Shown: positions 1 to 5,070 of the stretch, in pieces
Position numbering within the stretch: the first letter of the stretch is position 1
Layout: each line of letters begins with the position of its first letter
NCBI GenBank assembly: GCA_012961925.1
Contig: DTYK01000291.1
Span: 1-5,070, forward strand
Direction: 5' to 3'
Length of the DNA stretch: 5,070 bases
Source of the DNA: Candidatus Latescibacterota bacterium
Lineage (GTDB): Bacteria > Latescibacterota > MVCY01 > DTYK01
Notes under the pieces: model-generated
The model's input: the letters and a program-made list of their open reading frames with translations, nothing else
Told to the model about the DNA's origin: nothing
Database searches by the model: none
Made by a program: the position numbers and the translations under genes

Positions 1-536
1 GTTTTGACATCGAAGGAGTGATCGAGAAAAACATCGCCAAGCTCAGGAGACGACATCCTCATGTCTTTGGCGATGTTAAGGTAAAAGGGGCCGAAGAGGT
101 ATTGACCAATTGGGAAAAGATAAAAAGATCAGAAGGTGGAAAATCACTACTCGACGGCGTACCGCCAAATTTGCCTGCCCTCCTCAGGGCTCAGCGGATA
201 CAGGAGAAGGCTGCCAGAGCGGGGTTCGACTGGGAAAGGCCCGATGAGGTGATGAGAAAGATTGAGGAGGAATTCGCTGAATTTAAGAAAGCGTACAGCC
301 AGAAGAACCCAGAGCAGGTCGAAGAAGAATTGGGCGATATCATTTTCTCGTTTGTTAACCTTGGCAGATTTCTCGGAATATGTCTTGAAGATGCCCTCAG
401 GAAGACCGTTAACCGATTCGACACCAGGTTCCGATTCATAGAATCCAAGCTCGAGAAACTGGGCAAGGATCCCAAAGAGGTGTCACTGGATGAGATGAAC
501 ACCCTCTGGGAAAAGGCAAAGGAAGAGGTAGGTTAA
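1..536 (+). CDS. mazG: Nucleoside triphosphate pyrophosphohydrolase MazG, C-terminal part (5' end outside window)
   Basis: MazG hydrolyses (d)NTPs to the monophosphate and pyrophosphate in the cytoplasm. In E. coli it is tied to house-cleaning and to lowering ppGpp. The frame is open from base 3 and reads FDIEGVIEKNIAKL before the GTG at 18, which matches the E. coli MazG stretch FDFNDICAAISDKL. The gene therefore continues upstream and about 80-90 N-terminal residues are missing (E. coli MazG is 263 aa). Visible landmarks are RRHPHVFGD, the linker LPALLRAQRIQEKAARAGFDW, and the C-terminal MazG helical domain. That domain has the metal-binding pattern EExxE (EEFAE, about 267-281) followed by EExxD (EELGD, about 324-338), so the second, catalytically important domain is intact. 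It converges with prfB, with a 4-bp overlap at the stops. The identification is secure; the biological substrate is not visible here. Confidence 0.96.
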   Translation, partial: FDIEGVIEKNIAKLRRRHPHVFGDVKVKGAEEVLTNWEKIKRSEGGKSLLDGVPPNLPALLRAQRIQEKAARAGFDWERPDEVMRKIEEEFAEFKKAYSQKNPEQVEEELGDIIFSFVNLGRFLGICLEDALRKTVNRFDTRFRFIESKLEKLGKDPKEVSLDEMNTLWEKAKEEVG

Positions 537-1634
537 TCGTTCTTGACCTGGGTCAGATAAGATCGGATAAATTGGTCTATATCTCCGTCCAACACAGCCT
601 GGACATTTCCGGTTTCCGTATTCGTCCTATGATCCTTGACTAAACTGTAAGGCTGCAAAATGTAGGAACGTATCTGGCTTCCCCATTCGATCTTTCTCTT
701 TCTTGTCTCCACCTCTTCCAATCTCTTCTGCTGTTCTTCTTTATAAAGTTGATACAGGCGGGCGACCAGGATCTTCATGGCGTTGATTCGATTTTGGTGC
801 TGAGATCTCTCCGACTGGCACTGTACAACTATACCAGTGGGTATGTGAGTTATCCTTACGGCCGACTCGGTCTTATTCACATACTGACCACCCGGTCCAC
901 TTGCTCTGAAGGTGTCGATCCTCAGGTCATTATCGTTGATCTTCACCTCGACCGCCTCGTCGATCTCCGGGTATACAAATACGGATACAAAGGATGTATG
1001 GCGTCTGCTCTGAGAGTCAAAGGGGGATATCCGTACGAGACGATGTACGCCGGCTTCCGCTTTCAAATAACCATAAGCGTATTCCCCCTTTACCTCTACC
1101 GTTGCCGATTTGATTCCAGCTTCATCACCAGGTTGAAGATCAAGAATCTCACTCTGAAAATGATGCCTCTCTATCCATCTGAGGTACATCCTGAGGAGCA
1201 TCTGAGCCCAGTCCGTTGACTCGGTGCCCCCGGCTCCAGGATGAAGGGTCAGAATAGCGTCTTTCCGGTCATCTTCTTCGTCGAACATGTTTTTGAATTC
1301 GAGCTCCTCTATCTCCTTCTCCAACCTTTCCAGCCCCTCCTCGACCTCAGACAGGGCCGCAGAATCGTCCTCCTCTTCGGCAAGCTCAAGCAGTACAGCG
1401 AGATCATCCAGCTCCTGCTTCAGCTTTCCCCAGTCCGAGATCAGAGCTCTATGCCCGTTCAGTTCATCGATCGTCCTTTGAGCATTTCGCTCGTCGCCCC
1501 AGAAATCTGCCTCCCTCATCCGTGCCTCAAGCTCCGCTATTCGTTTTTCTCTTTCAGTCAAGTCAAAGGCAGTCTCGCAGTTTAACAAGCCGATCTGAAT
1601 ATTCCTTCAACTTTGTGTTCAATTCAGCAAACAT
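533..1634 (-). CDS. prfB: Peptide chain release factor 2 (RF2), expressed through a programmed +1 frameshift
   Basis: RF2 recognises UAA and UGA in the ribosomal A site and triggers peptide release. The frame starts at ATG 1634-1632 behind AGGGAGG with a 5-nt spacer, and reads 23 codons (MFAELNTKL...RDCL) to an in-frame TGA at 1565-1563. A +1 shift at CTT-TGA-C continues as DLTEREKRIAELE to the TAA at 535-533. The joined product is 366 aa, the normal RF2 length (E. coli 365). Landmarks in the joined protein are the acidic coiled N-terminal domain 1, the stop-codon-reading tripeptide SPF at 203-205 (RF2-specific, in VRISPFDSQSRRHTSF), and the catalytic GGQ at 248-250 (SGPGGQYVNKTESAVRI). Both positions lie within two residues of the E. 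coli ones. Calling only the downstream frame gives a false TTG start at 1588 and loses the real N-terminus. It follows the alcohol dehydrogenase gene after 27 bp and probably has its own promoter. Confidence 0.97.
1562..1568 (-). promoter_or_regulatory. RF2 programmed +1 frameshift site (CTT TGA C)
   Basis: Read on the minus strand, codon 23 is CTT (1568-1566) and codon 24 is TGA (1565-1563), followed by C (1562). This is the classic autoregulatory slip site. When RF2 is scarce the ribosome pauses at UGA, the tRNA-Leu slips from CUU to UUU, and GAC is read in the +1 frame. When RF2 is plentiful, translation ends after 23 residues. The upstream stimulator that is AGGGGG in E. coli is here CGAGAC at the same 3-nt distance, a weak anti-Shine-Dalgarno match. 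A second zero-frame TGA lies at 1556-1554. Confidence 0.95.
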
Positions 1635-1639
1635 CTCTA

Positions 1640-1646
1640 CCTCCCT
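1640..1646 (-). promoter_or_regulatory. Ribosome binding site of prfB
   Basis: AGGGAGG lies 5 nt before ATG 1634. It fixes the true prfB start in the zero frame upstream of the frameshift site, and so supports the 366-aa product over the shorter ORF from TTG 1588, which has no such site. Confidence 0.85.
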
Positions 1647-1653
1647 TTCTCCA

Positions 1654-1682
1654 ATTATAGCTCAGTCACCGGGTAACAACAA
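1654..1682 (-). promoter_or_regulatory. Candidate sigma70-type promoter for prfB
   Basis: On the minus strand TTGTTG (1682-1677) is followed after exactly 17 bp by a perfect TATAAT (1659-1654). The -35 box lies in the last codons of the upstream dehydrogenase gene and the -10 box in the 27-bp gap. A start about 7 nt downstream would fall near 1647 and leave a leader of only about 13 nt that still contains AGGGAGG. The -35 matches only 3 of 6 consensus bases, so this is a good but unproven call. It would let prfB be transcribed independently of the upstream genes. Confidence 0.55.
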
Positions 1683-2675
1683 TATCTTCTTCGAATCGGT
1701 CTTGTTCCGTATCAAATCCATCGCCTTATGGAACTCTTTTAGAGCGAGTTTGTGAGAGACGATCGATTTCACGTCCACCATCCCTTTTTTGACAAGCTCT
1801 ATGGCTGGTATGAAATTGACAAGTAGACTGAACGTACCGAAGATCTTGAGCTCACGTCTGTAGATGTCAAAAGGATCGAGCTTCACCTCCGAATCCTCCG
1901 GGCAGACACCGAAGTAGAGTATCTTCCCCCCGTCCTTCACATATCCAGAAAGTCTTTCTACAACCTGAGGGACTCCGGTTGCATCAATAACAGCATCGAG
2001 ACCATCCGGATATCTTTGCTGGAGCTCCTTTGGGAGTCCTGGACCACTTAGGTAGGTCCCCTCAACACCGATCTCCTTAGCAAAATCGAGCCTTGCCTGA
2101 AAGAGATCGACAGATAAGACCTCCCCTGCTCCGGAAACCTTACAGACCTGGGCCAGGAGAAGTCCTATGGGGCCAGCCCCAAATATAAGCACTTTGTCGC
2201 CGGGGTGTATACCGAGGATCTCAATCCCATGAAGCACACAAGCCAGCGGCTCGATCATCGCCCCCTCTTCATAAGTGAGATCCCCGATAGAATACACGTT
2301 CTCTGCCTTCACCGAAACCAGTTTGGCAAACCCACCAGGGAGATGTACTCCATAGGCCCTCAGATTTTGGCAGAGATTCTCCCGATTCCTCTTACAAGGC
2401 GTGCACCTCCTGCAAGGGATGTTGGGATCCACGCAGACACGGTCACCGGGGGTAATGTGGGTGACCCCCTCCCCCACACTTATCACTTCTCCTGCAAATT
2501 CATGCCCGGGGATTAAAGGAAAAGATGCAGGGAATTCGCCCTGATAGATATGGAGGTCAGTGCCACACAGGCCCGCAGCCTTCACGCTGATCAGCACCTC
2601 GTCCGAACCCGGCATAGGGTCATCCACCCACTCAACCTTCACCTTCCCAGGAGCCTGAAAGACCACAGCTTCCAT
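1662..2675 (-). CDS. Zinc-dependent medium-chain alcohol/polyol dehydrogenase (sorbitol/threonine dehydrogenase-like)
   Basis: This 337-aa protein belongs to the MDR superfamily, which oxidises alcohols or polyols reversibly with NAD(P). The N-terminal GroES-like domain carries catalytic-zinc ligands Cys37 (GLCGTD) and His58-Glu59 (PGHEFAG), with the polyol-dehydrogenase-type Glu142 (MIEPLAC). Four cysteines at 88, 91, 94 and 102 (CRRCTPCK...LC) form the structural zinc lobe. The Rossmann nucleotide site is GAGPIG at 166-171. Asp190 at the end of the second beta strand (VLSVD) favours NAD over NADP. I chose ATG 2675 because AGGGAGG lies 8 nt before it and MEAVVFQAPG is the usual family N-terminus; a longer frame from GTG 2735 adds 20 unsupported residues. 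The family fixes the chemistry, not the substrate: sorbitol/iditol, butanediol, threonine or another secondary alcohol are all possible. It sits between a nucleotide-sugar cassette and prfB, which gives little help. Confidence 0.93.
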   Translation of the reverse strand: MEAVVFQAPGKVKVEWVDDPMPGSDEVLISVKAAGLCGTDLHIYQGEFPASFPLIPGHEFAGEVISVGEGVTHITPGDRVCVDPNIPCRRCTPCKRNRENLCQNLRAYGVHLPGGFAKLVSVKAENVYSIGDLTYEEGAMIEPLACVLHGIEILGIHPGDKVLIFGAGPIGLLLAQVCKVSGAGEVLSVDLFQARLDFAKEIGVEGTYLSGPGLPKELQQRYPDGLDAVIDATGVPQVVERLSGYVKDGGKILYFGVCPEDSEVKLDPFDIYRRELKIFGTFSLLVNFIPAIELVKKGMVDVKSIVSHKLALKEFHKAMDLIRNKTDSKKILLLPGD

Positions 2676-2683
2676 CGGTTTTC

Positions 2684-2690
2684 CCTCCCT
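2684..2690 (-). promoter_or_regulatory. Ribosome binding site of the alcohol dehydrogenase
   Basis: AGGGAGG with an 8-nt spacer to ATG 2675. This decides the start against the upstream in-frame GTG at 2735. Confidence 0.8.
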
Positions 2691-2741
2691 GTTCGTTTCC
2701 GACTTCCTGTCAAGCTCAAAGGGTGTGATATACACTACTAC

Positions 2742-2864
2742 TCATATAACTACAGCCGGAAACGCAGCCCTTTCTACAAAGTGTTCCGCAAAGAATTTCT
2801 CTATTTCCTGTAAAAAATCTGTGATAGTATCAAACACTCGCTTCGCTCCAACGGTGAGAGTCAT
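2742..2864 (-). CDS. Possible small ORF (40 aa) upstream of the alcohol dehydrogenase; unknown
   Basis: I do not recognise this. ATG 2864-2862 opens a 40-codon frame that starts MTLTVGAKRV, continues through an amphipathic-looking charged/aromatic stretch (FLQEIEKFFAEHFVERAAF, about residues 18-36) and ends PAVVI before the TGA at 2744-2742. It lies on the same strand as the flanking genes and downstream of a candidate promoter, 66 bp before the dehydrogenase start. Against it: there is no clear Shine-Dalgarno before the ATG, and a 40-codon frame can occur by chance. The frame stays open upstream of the ATG to about 2912, so it might also be the eroded tail of a longer gene. It could be a small protein, a leader peptide, a gene remnant, or nothing. 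Confidence 0.25.
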   Translation of the reverse strand: MTLTVGAKRVFDTITDFLQEIEKFFAEHFVERAAFPAVVI

Positions 2865-2911
2865 CTGACTTGATGGGTGGTTAAAAACGGAAATCCCTAT
2901 GCGCTGAACTT

Positions 2912-2939
2912 ATAGTAACACCCTAACGACGAATATCAA
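2912..2939 (-). promoter_or_regulatory. Candidate sigma70-type promoter upstream of the alcohol dehydrogenase
   Basis: On the minus strand TTGATA (2939-2934) and TACTAT (2917-2912) are separated by 16 bp, each a 4-5 of 6 match to consensus. They lie just after the stop of the epimerase gene, at the head of the 280-bp gap before the dehydrogenase. Transcription would start near 2905, giving a leader of about 230 nt that contains the possible 40-codon ORF. This is a sequence match only. Confidence 0.4.
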
Positions 2940-2955
2940 CTTAGCAAACGGGAAT

Positions 2956-3924
2956 TCATAGGATCTGTCCCTCAAACCACGCAACCGTCTTTTTCAAACC
3001 TTCTCTAAGGCCGACCTTGGGGCGCCATCCCAGTGCCTTCTCGGCCTTTGAGGCTTCGAGGCAGATCTTGTATACCTCCCCCTCTCTCGGCGGGCCGTGG
3101 ACCGGTTCCCTTTGATACCCGATGATCTGCCTCAGCTCCTCAAATATCCTGTTCACCGACGTACCCTTGCCGCTGCCCAGGTTATAAACGAAATTGTCCG
3201 ATCTACCGTTCGAGGCTTTTGTAGCTGCCCTTAACTCTGAAAAGGGAATTGTTAAGGCAATCAGGTTAGCTCTAACGACATCGTCAATATAGACAAAGTC
3301 CCTTTCTTGATTTCCATCCCCGTTTATCACTACCTGCTGGCCTTTTAGCATCTGGCCTGTGAAAATGGCTACAACACCTGCCTCCCCATATGGATCCTGC
3401 CTCGGTCCGTAAACGTTTGGGTAACGGAGGATTATATAGTCCAAGCCGTAGTTGAAGCGGTAGAGATACAGATAATGCTCAACGGTATGCTTGGTCACGC
3501 CGTACTGGCTGAGCGGATCGACCGGATGGGCCTCATCACATGGGAGATACCTGGGCTCTCCGTAGACAGCACCACCTGTGGAGATATAGATAAACCTTTT
3601 GACGCCATGTTTTTTGCAGAGCTCTATCAGATTCAGAGACCCAAGTACATTTACCTCTGCATCGAACAGGGGCCTTGCAACGGATACGTTCACGCTCATC
3701 TGGGCTGCATGATGATTGAGGACATCCGGCCTCTCCTCCGTAAAGATCCTCTCCATTTCGGGATCTCTGATGTTCATCTTGTAGAACTTTACCTCCGGGT
3801 TTATGTTCTCCTCCTTCCCTGTAGATAGATCATCAACGACCACTACCTGGTGCCCATGGTCGATCAGGGAATCAACCACATGTGAACCGATGAACCCCGC
3901 TCCGCCTGTAACCAGAACTTTCAC
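2956..3924 (-). CDS. NAD-dependent nucleotide-sugar 4-epimerase (GalE-like, extended SDR)
   Basis: This 322-aa extended short-chain dehydrogenase most resembles UDP-glucose 4-epimerases, which invert C4 of UDP-sugars through a transient 4-keto intermediate using bound NAD. Visible features are the nucleotide-binding TGGAGFIG at 6-13, the acidic pair Asp31-Asp32 (VVVDDLSTG) that binds the adenosine ribose, HHAAQ at 71-75, the Ser115-Thr116 region before GGAVYGE, the catalytic Tyr141-x3-Lys145 (YGVTK), and the family signatures RYPNVYGPRQDP, RDFVYIDDVV and ALGWRPK. I place the start at GTG 3924: AAGGAGG at 3937-3931 is 6 nt away, whereas GTG 3930 would abut it with no spacer and TTG 3927 leaves only 3 nt. 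The gene follows the UDP-xylose synthase gene by 21 bp. That context allows UDP-glucose, UDP-glucuronate or UDP-xylose 4-epimerase activity, and motifs alone do not decide. For this reason I give no symbol. Confidence 0.9.
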   Translation of the reverse strand: MKVLVTGGAGFIGSHVVDSLIDHGHQVVVVDDLSTGKEENINPEVKFYKMNIRDPEMERIFTEERPDVLNHHAAQMSVNVSVARPLFDAEVNVLGSLNLIELCKKHGVKRFIYISTGGAVYGEPRYLPCDEAHPVDPLSQYGVTKHTVEHYLYLYRFNYGLDYIILRYPNVYGPRQDPYGEAGVVAIFTGQMLKGQQVVINGDGNQERDFVYIDDVVRANLIALTIPFSELRAATKASNGRSDNFVYNLGSGKGTSVNRIFEELRQIIGYQREPVHGPPREGEVYKICLEASKAEKALGWRPKVGLREGLKKTVAWFEGQIL

Positions 3925-3930
3925 CAACAC

Positions 3931-3937
3931 CCTCCTT
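3931..3937 (-). promoter_or_regulatory. Ribosome binding site deciding the epimerase start
   Basis: AAGGAGG is followed by GTG-TTG-GTG-AAA. Only the third of these codons (3924) has a workable 6-nt spacer, and it gives the typical N-terminus MKVLVTGGAGFIG. Confidence 0.85.
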
Positions 3938-3945
3938 GTATAAAT

Positions 3946-4881
3946 TTACCTCCGTTGACGAAAGTACTCGATAGTACGCCTAAGGCCTTCGTCCAGAGAC
4001 ACCTTTGGACGCCAGCTCAGCAATTTCTGGGCCCTGGAGATGTCCGGCCGCCTCACCTTCGGATCATCTATTGGCAGAGGTTTGAATGCGATCCCAACAT
4101 CATTTCCCATGACCTGTAGGACCTTGTGGGCAAGGATAAGGATTGTCATCTCGTCAGGATTGCCGAGATTTACAGGGTCGTGCTCGTCGGATTCCAGTAG
4201 TCTGATTATCCCTTCAACGGTATCCGAAACATAACAGAAGCTCCTGGTCTGTGAACCATTCCCATAGACCGTCAGGGCATGGTTCCGGAGGGCCTGATTT
4301 ATGAAGTTGGATATCACCCTTCCGTCATCAGGACGCATCCTCGGACCATAGGTGTTAAAGATCCTGGCGATCCGCGTGTCAACTCCATGACAGCGGTGAT
4401 AGGCCATCACAAGGGCTTCGGCAAACCTCTTAGATTCATCATACACTCCCCTGGGACCTATGGGGCTGACGTTACCACGATAATCCTCGGACTGAGGATT
4501 AACCTCCGGATCTCCATAAACCTCGGAGGAGGAAGCAAGCAGGAACCTGGCTCCCTTCTCCTTTGCCAGGCCAAGGGTCTTGTGTGTCCCAAGCGCTCCC
4601 ACCTTCAACGTTTGAATGGGCAGTTTCAAATAATCAACAGGGCTTGCCGGGGAGGCGAAATGCAAAATGTTATCCAACCTACCTTCAACATATACGTATT
4701 CGGTGACATCGTGCTTTATGAATTTGAAGTTTTCATTCCCGATCAAATGGGCTATGTTATCCATATTGCCTGTGATAAGATTATCCATACAGATCACATA
4801 GTGCCCCTCTTCAATCAACCGGTCACAGAGGTGCGAGCCCAGAAAACCCGCTCCGCCTGTGATGAGCGTTCGAAGCTTCAT
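3946..4881 (-). CDS. UDP-glucuronate decarboxylase (UDP-xylose synthase), extended SDR
   Basis: This enzyme converts UDP-glucuronate to UDP-xylose and CO2 in the cytoplasm, by NAD-dependent oxidation at C4, decarboxylation and reduction. The 311-aa protein matches the soluble catalytic domain of the UXS family almost motif by motif: TGGAGFLG at 8-15, Asp33 at the end of the second strand, HFASPASPVDYLKLP near 74-88, SSSEVYGDPEVNPQ (with the family-specific Glu120) near 117-130, IGPRGVYDESK at 141-151 with catalytic Tyr147 and Lys151, RIFNTYGPRM near 173-182, RSFCYVSD, and RRPDIS at 277-282. The ASPASP and SEVYGDPEVxPQ stretches separate it from GalE and dTDP-glucose dehydratase. Its ATG overlaps the TGA of the upstream UDP-glucose dehydrogenase (ATGA), so its substrate-producing enzyme is encoded immediately before it and the two are probably translationally coupled. 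A bifunctional synthase releasing UDP-4-keto-pentose is a minor alternative. Confidence 0.95.
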   Translation of the reverse strand: MKLRTLITGGAGFLGSHLCDRLIEEGHYVICMDNLITGNMDNIAHLIGNENFKFIKHDVTEYVYVEGRLDNILHFASPASPVDYLKLPIQTLKVGALGTHKTLGLAKEKGARFLLASSSEVYGDPEVNPQSEDYRGNVSPIGPRGVYDESKRFAEALVMAYHRCHGVDTRIARIFNTYGPRMRPDDGRVISNFINQALRNHALTVYGNGSQTRSFCYVSDTVEGIIRLLESDEHDPVNLGNPDEMTILILAHKVLQVMGNDVGIAFKPLPIDDPKVRRPDISRAQKLLSWRPKVSLDEGLRRTIEYFRQRR

Positions 4882-5070
4882 CTTCCTACCCCCACATACT
4901 CAAAACCCAATTTCGTTAGCCTCTCCTTGTCCAACATGTTCCTGCCATCCAAGATCAGGGGCCGTCGAAGGAGCCCCTTAATTCTTGAGAAATTTAGGTT
5001 CAAGAACTCCTTCCACTCTGTCAGAAATAGTAGGGCATCACTTCTGTCCGCAGTCTCATAGGGATCTTGA
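4878..5070 (-). CDS. UDP-glucose 6-dehydrogenase, C-terminal fragment (5' end outside window)
   Basis: The last 63 codons of a gene that enters at the right edge are readable on the minus strand from base 5069. The frame reads QDPYETADRSDALLFLTEW, then RIKGLLRRPLILDGRNM, then LGFEYVGVGR and a TGA at 4880-4878. This is the UDP-binding C-terminal domain of the UDP-glucose/GDP-mannose dehydrogenase family: A-D-A-L-hydrophobic-TEW and hydrophobic-D-G-R-N are its hallmarks, and the YxGxGR end is typical. The enzyme oxidises UDP-glucose to UDP-glucuronate with two NAD. A GDP-mannose or UDP-N-acetyl sugar dehydrogenase is possible from the fold alone. The ATGA overlap with a UDP-glucuronate decarboxylase makes UDP-glucose by far the likeliest substrate. 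The catalytic cysteine and NAD domain are outside the window. Confidence 0.92.
   Translation of the reverse strand, partial: QDPYETADRSDALLFLTEWKEFLNLNFSRIKGLLRRPLILDGRNMLDKERLTKLGFEYVGVGR

Larger units (their letters stand above)
2676..2955. other. 280-bp intergenic region between epimerase and alcohol dehydrogenase genes
   Basis: This is the only long non-coding gap in the window. It holds the candidate promoter at 2912-2939, the doubtful 40-codon ORF at 2742-2864 and the dehydrogenase ribosome binding site. I see no strong hairpin with a T-run that would end epimerase transcription, no tandem repeats, and no riboswitch or tRNA fold that I can recognise by eye. Confidence 0.6.

Noticed and set aside
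18..20. GTG at 18 as a real mazG start
   Set aside because: The frame is open to the window edge and the upstream codons (FDIEG) match MazG, so this is an internal valine.
749..1219. 156-aa plus-strand ORF
   Set aside because: It is a shadow of prfB, covering the antisense of the SPF and GGQ domains, with no protein-like features.
1563..1588. TTG at 1588 as the prfB start (351-aa protein)
   Set aside because: The residues before DLTEREK come from reading the +1 frame backwards through the frameshift site. The ATG at 1634 with AGGGAGG and the CTT-TGA-C site explain the gene and restore normal RF2 length.
2708..2713. Perfect TTGACA on the minus strand as a dehydrogenase -35 box
   Set aside because: The sequence 17 bp downstream is AGGGAG, which is the ribosome binding site and nothing like a -10 box.
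2676..2735. GTG at 2735 as the dehydrogenase start
   Set aside because: It adds 20 residues with no family counterpart and contains the real ribosome binding site of the ATG at 2675.
2881..2900. T-run on the minus strand (GTTTTT) as an epimerase terminator
   Set aside because: The preceding sequence forms no stem longer than 2-3 bp by eye, so a rho-independent terminator is not supported.
3925..3930. GTG at 3930 as the epimerase start
   Set aside because: It directly abuts AAGGAGG with no spacer; GTG 3924 has 6 nt and gives the usual N-terminus.
4279..5061. 260-aa plus-strand ORF
   Set aside because: It lies antisense to the UDP-xylose synthase and UDP-glucose dehydrogenase genes, has no recognisable motif or ribosome binding site, and both minus-strand genes are clearly real.
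1..5070. CRISPR array, insertion sequence or defence system
   Set aside because: No regularly spaced repeats, terminal inverted repeats, transposase or nuclease motifs were seen; the MazG here is the standard housekeeping form and has no toxin-antitoxin partner in view.

Overview
The window is an ordinary-looking stretch of a bacterial chromosome. It carries six protein genes (two cut by the window edges) and one doubtful small ORF. The bacterial assignment rests on a prfB (RF2) gene with its programmed +1 frameshift site and on strong GGAGG-type ribosome binding sites. Arginine is often AGG/AGA and base composition looks balanced. The phylum cannot be fixed from this sequence.

Layout from left to right. 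On the plus strand, at the left edge, is the C-terminal two thirds of mazG, a nucleotide pyrophosphohydrolase (1-536). Everything else is on the minus strand and so reads right to left. At the right edge is the last 63 codons of a UDP-glucose 6-dehydrogenase (5070-4878). Its stop overlaps, as ATGA, the start of a UDP-glucuronate decarboxylase / UDP-xylose synthase (4881-3946). After a 21-bp gap comes a GalE-like nucleotide-sugar 4-epimerase (3924-2956). A gap of about 280 bp follows, holding a candidate promoter and a possible 40-codon ORF. Next is a zinc-dependent, sorbitol-dehydrogenase-like alcohol dehydrogenase (2675-1662), and then prfB (1634-533), whose stop codon interlocks with that of mazG through a shared TTAA.

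How the genes work together. The three right-hand genes form a nucleotide-sugar cassette: UDP-glucose to UDP-glucuronate to UDP-xylose, plus a 4-epimerase that could act on UDP-glucose, UDP-glucuronate or UDP-xylose. Such sugars normally feed cell-surface polysaccharide. The dehydrogenase and prfB lie downstream on the same strand, each with its own candidate sigma70-type promoter, and need not be functionally linked to the cassette.

The points that simple ORF calling would miss are: (1) prfB is split by a CTT-TGA-C frameshift site, so its true start is at 1634 and the product is 366 aa; (2) the partial UDP-glucose dehydrogenase at the right edge; (3) corrected starts for the epimerase (3924) and the alcohol dehydrogenase (2675). 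I found no CRISPR array, insertion sequence, tRNA or rRNA, and no convincing new system.
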